Assembly: GCA_003550325.1 (NCBI GenBank)
Contig: QKWP01000429.1
Coordinates: 246,912 to 310,911, forward strand
Origin: Gigaspora rosea
Taxonomy: Eukaryota; Glomeromycota; Glomeromycetes; Diversisporales; Gigasporaceae
Direction: 5' to 3'
DNA: 64,000 nucleotides
Below the pieces are notes generated by a model. It saw nothing but the letters and a program-made list of their open reading frames with translations, was not told the DNA's origin and did no database searches. Position numbers and translations under genes: made by a program. Every line of letters starts with the position of its first letter. Position 1 is the stretch's first letter. Below, in pieces: positions 22,807 through 32,597 of the stretch.

Positions 22807-25018
22807 ATCAAATTCCTTTTAATTGAAGTAATACAATACTGAACAATCCGCATATTAATGCACACCATATTATTAGAAAGTGAGTATTTTTTTAAGTTAT
22901 CATTATTTTAACCAATAACTTTTTACAAATCTAATCTATATACGTAATCAAAAATTGATATTAGAATGTAAGTATTTAGTCATTTCTTTCAAAATACAAA
23001 ATAGTTCTAACTCATTTTACAAAACCACAAGGCTGTAAGTACTTAAAGTTCATTAAGTCATGGATAGAGTTAAAATTAACCCTAATAATCCACTTTATGA
23101 TACAGTTTGTAAGTCAAATATCTATAATATTAGATTGTATTTTCAAAATAAATAAAAAATATTAATAAATAAATATTTAATAATTGTGTAGGCAAACCCT
23201 TGTTCAATCGTACGTATAACACTCTTAAAGTCAAATTCTTCCCAATTCAAACCAATGACATTAAATTGTCCATATTTATATGCACAAAATTATTAGTCAG
23301 TAAGTAATTAGAGCAATAAGATCTTTTTTAATCATATAGTTTATTAATAAGCAATTTTATATCAATATTATACTATTAGTATGTAAGTATTGAAAATCAT
23401 ATCTATTTAAATTTAATATTAAATATTTCAATTTTAAACAATTAACCCACATTATTTATCAGGTCGTAAGTATTTATAACTTTTCTTAACCAAAGTGCTC
23501 GTCAATTTTTTTTTAAAAAAACTAATTGATTCCACATATCATCTTTTCAGTTCGTAAGTATTTATATAAATATTTAACTCAACTGCAATAGCTTAACTTC
23601 TAAATAATAAGCATATAATTCACATAATTACCAGTTTGTAAGTATTTATACGTAATAGACATTTACTATAAAAATGATAATTTATTTCTTTTTCAAAAAA
23701 AAAAACAACATTATAATAATTAACATAATATATTATTAGGTCGTAAGTATTAAGCGTTATACCATTTTAAAAGTAATACAATTCTGAAGTTCCACGATAT
23801 TTATCATGCATAAATTTATTAGTCGGTGAGTATTTAAAATCATAATATTTCAAAAGCAAATAATATTGATTTATTATATGACTTCATTTTATTAGGCCGT
23901 GAGTAAATAAAATAAATTAAAATTCTGATCAATTTATAATAACAACTCTAATAACCATATGCTTGTGCAAAATTACTAGTCTGTGAGTAATATAATAAAG
24001 TCATAGACACTTTCAAGATAATTTAAAATTGATAACTTTAAATAATCATACACTTTTTAAATATTAATAGTCGGTGAGTAAAATCAAAATTTGAAGATTT
24101 CAACGAGAAATTCCATTCTAAACTACGTATCTACATATATACAAAATTATCAGTCGGTAGTATTTAATTATAATAAATATTTTAAAGTTGAAATTCATGC
24201 TAATTTAAAAAATAACTGAACAATTAACATACTACATTATCAGGGAGTGAGTTTTAGTGTCAATTATTTTTGAAAATTCTTACAATTATTATTACATTTA
24301 TTTAAATAACATGATTTTACAAATATATAAATACAAAATCAAACAGTCTGTGAGTATTTTGAATTTGTAAAAATGTTAAACGTCAAAATAAAAATAAATA
24401 ATATTTTTAACAATTCACATATGATTACACAATGTTACTAGAGAGTGAGTATTAGAATTTAATATTTAATTTAACCACTTTAACTCCTTTAACTCCAAAA
24501 AATTCATCTATGCCATATATAAAATGCTAGATTGTGAGTATTTAGATCTTAAATTTTTCTTTAGCTCAAAAAAAAAATAATAATTTAATACTCGGTATTC
24601 TATCTTGTTAGGCCGTGAGTATTTATATTATTTTTAAAATCGAAATTCTCCTCAATTCTGAAAAAACAATTCTATACACGCATACGAATATATATCACGT
24701 ACTAGCGAGCAAGTATTCAAAATCAAGCGTTTTTAAAATATTTTTTATGCAAATTACAACCTTAAATAACCTATATATTTTATTAGGGAGTGAGTATTTA
24801 AATAATAAATGCTTTGAAAATTAATATTCAATAACTTTAACATTTCATACGTACATTGGAGAAAGTGAGTTATATATTACATTTTAATTCCAATTTTGTT
24901 TATTTAATAAATATAGCCTAATTAATTGTCTATTAATCCACACTAGTCGGTATTTATAGCTATTTTTAAATGAAGGTTCTTAATAATATCGCTAAACAAT
25001 ATATTTTTTTATAATAAG
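21848..25018 (+). CDS. Micro-exon block 5 (exon list and decoded residues)
   Basis: Exons: 22346 gga, 22425 ttt, 22516 ctt, 22596 tcc, 22877 aaa, 22975 aat, 23032 gct, 23106 ttt, (23134 att, only 25 nt after the previous donor, doubtful), 23297 tca, 23380 tat, 23463 gtc, 23551 ttc, 23635 ttt, 23740 gtc, 23823 tcg, 23896 gcc, 23980 tct, 24071 tcg, 24154 tcg (donor GTAGTA), 24244 gga, 24347 tct, 24442 aga, 24531 att, 24612 gcc, 24706 cga (donor GCAAGT), 24787 gga, 24862 aaa, 24947 tcg (donor GTATTT). Phase 2 reads DFFPKMLFHMSSLSRPLRRD, then LELPEEN. The last split codon (cg plus a at 25019) gives R and continues FQEEF in the next long exon, using the acceptor ATAATAAG ending at 25018. The frame therefore leaves the array into recognisable kinase-leader sequence. 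Confidence 0.65.
21930..22136. mobile_element. Composite palindromic element inside an array intron
   Basis: Contains a perfect hairpin at about 22060-22100 (arms GTCATCATCAAATAAC and GTTATTTGATGATGA) nested inside weaker outer arms (ACAGAATG / CATTCTGT, CCGGTATC / GATGCCGG), plus a second hairpin around 21939-21970. No coding frame. Confidence 0.65.
22188..22283. mobile_element. Short MITE with AGACCTCTTTAAGT ends
   Basis: AGTAGACCTCTTTAAGT at the left is mirrored by ACTTAAAGAGGTCTTA at the right. It is a diverged relative of the elements at 20467 and 44954 and lies in the same intron as the palindromic element at 21930. Confidence 0.65.
22609..22814 (+). mobile_element. Poly(A)-tailed retroposon (SINE-like) with 14-bp target duplication
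   Basis: AAATCTATCAAATT at 22609-22622 recurs at 22801-22814, directly after a run of about 27 A. The inserted ~180 bp has no frame and carries the inverted pair AAGGCCTTATATCGGCCTT. A tail plus target duplication is the signature of LINE-driven retroposition. An ambiguous base (n) sits just before the A run. It is inside the intron between exons 22596 and 22877. Confidence 0.75.
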
Positions 25019-26177
25019 ATTTCAAGAAGAATTTAGAAGCGGACAAGCAACAATCCTGTTATTGATGTGTTTATTCAACAAATCCAACTTAATGCAACAA
25101 ATTTTAGCCAAATTATTGAATGGATTCCTTTTAAAAATTTTACAAATATCAAGTACATTGCTGAAGGTGGCTTTGGCATTGTTTTCAAGGCAATATGGAA
25201 CGATGGATATATTTTTGGATTTGATAATGAAAATAACAAATGGAAGAGACATCCACAAATAACTGTTTGCTTAAAACGTCTTAATAATTCTAAATTTATA
25301 ACAGAAGAATTTTTAAATGAAGTATGAATTTTGCAGTACTTTAATTTTACATTATTTATTCTAAATCAAATCAATATTTATTTTAGGTTAAAAATCAACA
25401 TAATTATGGAGGTAAATCAGCAATTGACATTTATGGACTAACTAAATGCCCAAACGATAATGATTATATGATAGTTATGCAATATGCAAAGCAAGGGAGT
25501 CTCAGAAAATTATTAGATAAGAAATTTTATCATTTAACGTGGATGAATAAAATAGAACCTACTTTATATAGCTCAAGGGCTTGATGCGATTCATGAAGCC
25601 AATTTAATCCATAAAGATCTCCATTCCGGAAATATAGTCAACGAAGATGTTACTAGTCCTTACATTACCGATTTTGGATTATGTAGGCCGGTAGATTCAA
25701 GTTCTGAAGAAATTTATGGCGTAATTCCCTATGTTGCTCCAGAAGTGTTAAAAAATTATAGAAATAATAAATACACTCAAAAATCAGATATTTATTCTTA
25801 TGGAATAATCATGTCAGAAATTTTTAATGGATATCCCCATATCATAATACTCCACATGATTTTGTCCTAGTAAGTAAAATTTGTGAAGGACAAAGACCTA
25901 AAATCATACGCGAAATTACTAAGCTACTTCTAGATTTAATGAACGAGTGTTTAGCTGCTGAACCTCAGAAGAGACCAAGCACTAAAGATTTAGTAAATAA
26001 ATTGAAACAGTATCGACAGGATTTAACTGATGAAGATAAATTATTATATAAGCAAATTAAGGAGATTGATAACTTATCAGATAATAATAAGCATAAATCA
26101 GGGGAACTCAATTATAAAGCACTAGCTATTTATAAAAGTCAAAAACTTTTGAATCCATCGAATACAGAGAACGCAGG
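25019..26177 (+). pseudogene. Rhizophagus-type protein kinase fed by the micro-exon array, with frameshifts
   Basis: The leader reads FQEEF in the array frame, then one base out of frame TSNNPVIDVFIQQIQL, matching FQKQF...TSNNITIDKFIQDIQL of the kinase at 43.2 kb. Then come the glycine loop AEGGFGIVFKAIW, a donor at about 25322 and an acceptor at about 25387. Exon 2 has NYGGKSAIDIYGLTKCPN, a shift near 25560, AQGLDAIHEANLIHKDLHSG (catalytic HKDLHSGN), TDFGLC (DFG), YVAPEV (APE) and SDIYSYGIIMSE. A further shift in GYP near 25833 is followed by YHNTPHDF and a terminal helix. At least three single-base-type shifts break it, including one between FQEEF and TSNN. W of the WTSNN motif is R here. 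A donor GTAAAC follows at 26178. As assembled it cannot make a full kinase. Confidence 0.8.
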
Positions 26178-28867
<2,690 letters not shown>

Positions 28868-29750
28868 ATGTCAAATTACAATGATATATTTGAAAAAATC
28901 GACAGTTCATCAGATATTTCTCAAATAACCAACAATATTACTCAGTTGTATTTAGAAGATAGCAATTTAAATGATCTTTCACAATGTTTTCTAAATGAAA
29001 TTGTTAAAGAAATGTGTATTCTCTATAATGAAGAAAAATTGAAAGGCAAAAATTCTAAATCAATTCTTGAAACGTTAGAACAATTTCTAATAAAAAAAAA
29101 CAAAATCCAATAAATATTATCAAATATTGCTTAGATGATCAAACCAATCCTACGATTCAAATCGTTCTTGCGAGTTGCTATCGTTATGGTAAATGGGTTG
29201 AAAAAGATGATACAATTATTACCAAAAATCTGCAGAAATGAATGATTCGTGTGGAGTATTTTACGTTGGTGTCTGTTATCATTATGGAATTGGAGTTGAA
29301 AAAGATGAACACAAAGCATTCAATTATTATCAAAAATCTGCAGAAATGAATGATTCGTGTGGAGTATTTTACGTTGGTGTCTGTTATCATTATGGAATTG
29401 GAGTTGAAAAAGATGAACACAAAGCATTCAATTATTATCAAAAGTCTGCAGAGATGGGTGACGCTAGTGGAACATGTAGTGTTGGATGTTGTTATGGTGA
29501 AGGAATTGGAGTTGAAAAGGATGAACATAAGGCATTCATTTATTATCAAAAATCTGCAGAGTTGGGTAACGCCAGTGGAATGTCAAATGTTGCAGATTGT
29601 TATTTTAATGGAATTGGAGTTTCTAAGGATGAACATAAGGCATTCATTTATAATCAAAAATCTGCAGAAATGGGTGACGATAAAGGGACACATAATGTTG
29701 GATATTGTTATTGTCATGGAATTGAAAAGGATGAACATAAGGCATTCATT
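28868..29750 (+). pseudogene. Sel1-repeat protein, 5' part (interrupted by a transposon)
   Basis: Starts at ATG 28868 (MSNYNDIFEKIDSSSDISQI). The N-terminal ~80 residues match the short helical leader common in fungal Sel1 proteins, ending ETLEQFLIKK. In the A9 run at 29092-29100 the frame shifts by one and continues NPINIIKYCLDDQTNPTIQI, then a Sel1 unit. A second shift near 29214 precedes YYQKSAE. From 29238 five 36-residue Sel1 units follow, with the core G(I/V)GVEKDEHKAF.YYQKSAEMG. Sel1 repeats are TPR-like helical hairpins that bind partner proteins. The first two full units are a nearly identical 108-bp duplication. The last unit is cut after KAFI by an insertion at 29751. Confidence 0.8.
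29238..29453 (+). repeat. Near-identical 108-bp tandem duplication of one Sel1 unit
   Basis: 29238-29345 and 29346-29453 encode the same 36 residues (NDSCGVFYVGVCYHYGIGVE followed by KDEHKAFNYYQKSAEM) and differ only near the end (AAATCTGCAGAAATG against AAGTCTGCAGAGATG). It is a recent internal duplication. Confidence 0.9.
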
Positions 29751-30632
29751 TAATGATTGGTGCCGTAATTCAAAATGCAATTTGTCGTAATGTAATAATT
29801 ATTTATTACAAAAGTCGTAATTGTAATAATAATTACGACATGTCGTAATTATTACTACATGTAGTAATAATTATTACATGTCATAATAATTACGACATGT
29901 CGTAATTATTACTACGTGTCGTAATAATACGACATGTAATAATTATTACTATAACTAGCCAATCACCATTCGCAAAGGTCACGTGATGTTGCATCTATTA
30001 TAGCGGATCTTCTTTAATATTAACTGAACTGTCCCTAAGAACTGTCCGTTGCTTCTGCGCTATTATAGGAACCGCATAAAATTCTGCAGACACGTGATGA
30101 TATTCGCTAAAATTCTATTGGCCAAAAAAACTCGCGACGCGTAATTGCATTTTTCGATTAAAAAGTTAACTTTCTTCAATATAACTTTGATATTAGGGTA
30201 AAGGTGAGCGTTCAGACGATGTTAACAAGAGTTTATATATAACAAAATTTTGCAAGAAATTTTTTTGCTAAGACGCAGGTGGTTGGTAAACCAAATTTTG
30301 CGTTATAAACGATTTTTGAAAAAGCGGCTGGTTTGTTTCGTTTTCACGTTACACTTAATTCTGTGCCATGATTGGTTCAAAATCACATGTCTGCGGAATT
30401 TTTATGCGGTTCCTATGTAATAACCCGACCCCTATGTGTAGTAATTATAATTACGACATATCGTAATAATTACGACATGTCGTAATAATAATTACGACAT
30501 GTCGTAATTATTACGACATGTCGTAATAATTACGACATGTCGTAATAATTACTACAATTAAGGTTTTAAAAAAGTCGGTGTAAAAATATATGCCGTAACC
30601 ATAATTGTCGTAATTAGCTATTTACGGCACCA
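29751..30632. mobile_element. Foldback, MULE-like non-autonomous element inserted in the Sel1 gene
   Basis: The ends are inverse copies: ATGATTGGTGCCGTAA at left, TTTACGGCACCATTCACTA at right. The decamer CATTCATTTA lies on both sides (left copy ending at 29750, right copy starting about 30633), a target duplication of 9-10 bp as made by Mutator-like transposases. Both arms are long palindromic arrays of TAATTACGACATGTCGTAAT words (29815-29945 and 30436-30555). The centre (29950-30420) is different, non-coding sequence. No transposase is encoded. Removing it and one duplication copy restores the interrupted Sel1 unit in frame. Confidence 0.85.
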
Positions 30633-31093
30633 TTCACTACATTCATTTATTATCAAAAATCTGCAGAGATGGGTTTCGCTATGGGAACATTTAGTGTTGG
30701 AGATAGTTATTGTTATGGAATTGGAATTGAAAAGGATGAACATAAGGCAATCATTTATTATCAAAAATCTGCAGAGATGGGTGACGCTGGGGGAACATAT
30801 AATGTTGGATATTGTTATTATTATGGAATTGGGTTGAAAAGGATGAACATAAGGCATTCATTTATTATCAAAAATCTGCAGAGATGGGTTACGCTAGTGG
30901 AACAAATAATATTGGAACTTGTTATGCTAAAAGAATTGGAATTGAAAAAGATGAACATAAGGCATTTATTTATTTTAAAAAATCAGCAGAGATGGGTTAT
31001 GCTGGTGGAATGTCAAATGTTGCAGACTGTTATCGAAATGGAATCGGAATAACTAGAGATTTGCATAAAGCAAAATACTCTTATCAAAGGTAA
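30633..31093 (+). pseudogene. Sel1-repeat protein, 3' part
   Basis: Resumes with FIYYQKSAEMGFAMGTFSVG and carries about four more Sel1 units. There is a one-base deletion at about 30831: GIG is followed by LKRMN instead of VEKDEH, and the correct frame continues from 30812 as VEKDEHKAFIYYQKSAEMG, then GIEKDEHKAFIYFKKSAE, then GITRDLHKAKYSYQR and TAA at 31091-31093. The end of the protein looks natural. AAAG|GTAAAT at the stop could be a donor, but its phase does not fit the next kinase exon, so I treat the Sel1 gene and the kinase as separate. Confidence 0.8.
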
Positions 31094-31417
31094 ATTTTAT
31101 TTGAGCTTAAATTTAGCACCTGTATTTTGACGCAAATTATATAATGTGATCAAGTGTAATTGAAATCGAATTAAAAAATTATAAAAAGATGAAATTATAA
31201 GTAATTACACTGATCCTTGAATTCGATTGATAGTTTTATGATCTTGTTATGTAACCAGGATATAAATCATTATCTTTTATATATACGTATTAATAAGTTT
31301 TAAATATTTAAATCAACGATTAGGGAAAAAGATTTAACATCAGGTATTATCATTATTATAAACTTTATAATTATTAAAATCTATAATTGAATAAATTTTA
31401 TAAATAAATATCTTCAG

Positions 31418-32597
31418 CGAGTGAATGTGAATGGCAGCATAATCTTGAAATTGAAGATAATTTGAAAAAAATATTAGCAGAAAATAAATATCAATTATCG
31501 TGGATTCCTTATGATGATTTCCAAAATATTTTAAAGATTGGTAAAGGTGGATTTGCAACTGTATATTACGCTAGATGGTTTGAGAAAATTCAAAACTTAT
31601 ACATTCCTGTTGCGCTCAAATTGCTTCATGAATCAAATAATTATCACGAAGAATTTATAAATGAGGTAATCATTATTAAATAATTTTATTAATTATTGTT
31701 TATCACTTGTAATTTATATGTCTATTAGTAACTTTAATATGCAATTCTTTTAATGAATAGTTAAAAGCATATTGTGATATCGGACTTAAAGATCCAACAT
31801 TTTTAAAATGTTACGGTATATCAAAAGATAAAACTTCTGGAAATTATATTCTTGTCACGCGTTATGCATCAAAAGGCAGTTTGCGCCAAAATTTACATAC
31901 TATATCGAAAATGGATTGGAAAAATAAATTAAATTTATTACAATGTATTGCATCAGATCTTCAGATAATTCATTCTCATGATCTTATTCATCGGGATTTA
32001 CATAGTGGAAATATATTGTTAAATAGCTTCAAAAGTGCTTATGTTGCTGATTTAGGACTTTCAATATCAGCTAATATTACGTTAAAATCAAAATCTGATG
32101 GAATTTTTGGAATTTTACCATATGTTGCACCTGAAGTTTTGTATAACGAACCGTACACCAAAGCATCAGATATTTATTCATTTGGTATAATTATGTGGGA
32201 AATTTTATATGGAAAAACTATATCGTACAATCAAAAACTTGATATGTCGAAACTTGGTTTTTTAATATGTTATCGTGATTTAAGACCTGCTGTTAATAAA
32301 GAAGCACCACAATGTTACGTAAACCTTATGAGAAAATGTTGGGATAAAAATTCTGAGAAACGTCCTTCTGCAAAAGATCTTTGTGATATTTTTGAGAGAT
32401 GGCAAAATGATGAAAGCGTTTTATTAGAACTAAATGAATCCAAATCATTACTTGAGAATATTGAAGATTCGTACTATGAGAATTTGTTTGAAGGTGGAAG
32501 CAAGTTTATAAACACGCGTGAAATTACTGAAAAGTTATCGAAAATGGATTTAGGCAGCAATAGAACTGAATTTCCTGATGTTTTTGATGACTTTTAA
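31418..32597 (+). CDS. TKL-like protein kinase, intact domain, N-terminal exon missing
   Basis: Exon A 31418-31665 begins after TCTTCAG and reads SECEWQHNLEIEDNLKKIL then SWIPYDDFQNILKIGKGGFA (glycine loop) and PVALKLL (ATP-binding lysine). The intron is 31666-31760, phase 0. Exon B has LKAYCDIGLKDPTFLKCYGI, the hinge YILVTRYASKGSL, catalytic HRDLHSGN, ADLGLS in place of the usual DFG, ILPYVAPEV, SDIYSFGIIMWEILYG and a final RPSAKDLCDIFERW helix, ending at TAA 32595-32597. The DLG variant is common in this lineage and need not inactivate. Exon A has no ATG, so an upstream exon is needed; it must end in phase 1. I did not find it. Cytosolic signalling kinase is the family expectation; substrate unknown. 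Confidence 0.9.

Larger units (their letters stand above)
7196..25018 (+). other. Micro-exon array: about 175 tandem introns separated by 3-nt exons (all phase 2)
   Basis: The array repeats one pattern every ~65-110 bp: ...ATTATTAG, three variable bases, then GTGAGTATTTA or GTAAGTATTTA. AG|NNN|GTRAGT is a 3' splice site, a 3-nt exon and a 5' splice site. By eye about 160 of about 175 spacers are exactly 3 nt; others are 6 (9741, 14549, 15519), 9 (11176, 14394, 14787) or 18 nt (14622). Two sites have no spacer. Introns share internal blocks such as TTTTAAAATCAAA, AATTCTTTTTAATTC, CAAATAAC and CTAAACAAT before ATTATTAG. Joined in the phase set by the upstream donor (2), the exons give one near-continuous frame of ~190 codons with a single TGA. 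Phase 0 has at least 9 stops and phase 1 at least 13. The exon lists are in the five block entries below. The product matches no family I recognise: hydrophilic, leucine-rich, probably helical. Transcription and splicing are inferred, not shown. Confidence 0.8.

Noticed and set aside
7196-25018. CRISPR-like, satellite or protein-binding-site array
   Set aside because: The conserved core at each unit is a 3' splice site plus a 5' splice site, unit lengths vary, variants (GC donors, GTTAGT) follow splice-site rules, and the 3-nt spacers form a frame. The organism is a eukaryote.
7196-25018. Reading the micro-exons as codons in phase 0 (MELYRGGFQIRP...)
   Set aside because: The first triplet is atg and the start looks tempting, but phase 0 has at least nine stops, four of them inside the longer exons, and does not match the phase of the upstream donor.
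29131-29780. Minus-strand and second-frame open stretches over the Sel1 repeats
   Set aside because: Repeats in the true frame keep other frames open too; they carry no recognisable protein features.
31088-31418. Sel1 gene spliced directly to the following kinase (fusion protein)
   Set aside because: A donor GTAAAT sits at the end of the Sel1 frame but leaves phase 2, while the kinase exon needs a phase-1 partner; joining gives an immediate stop.
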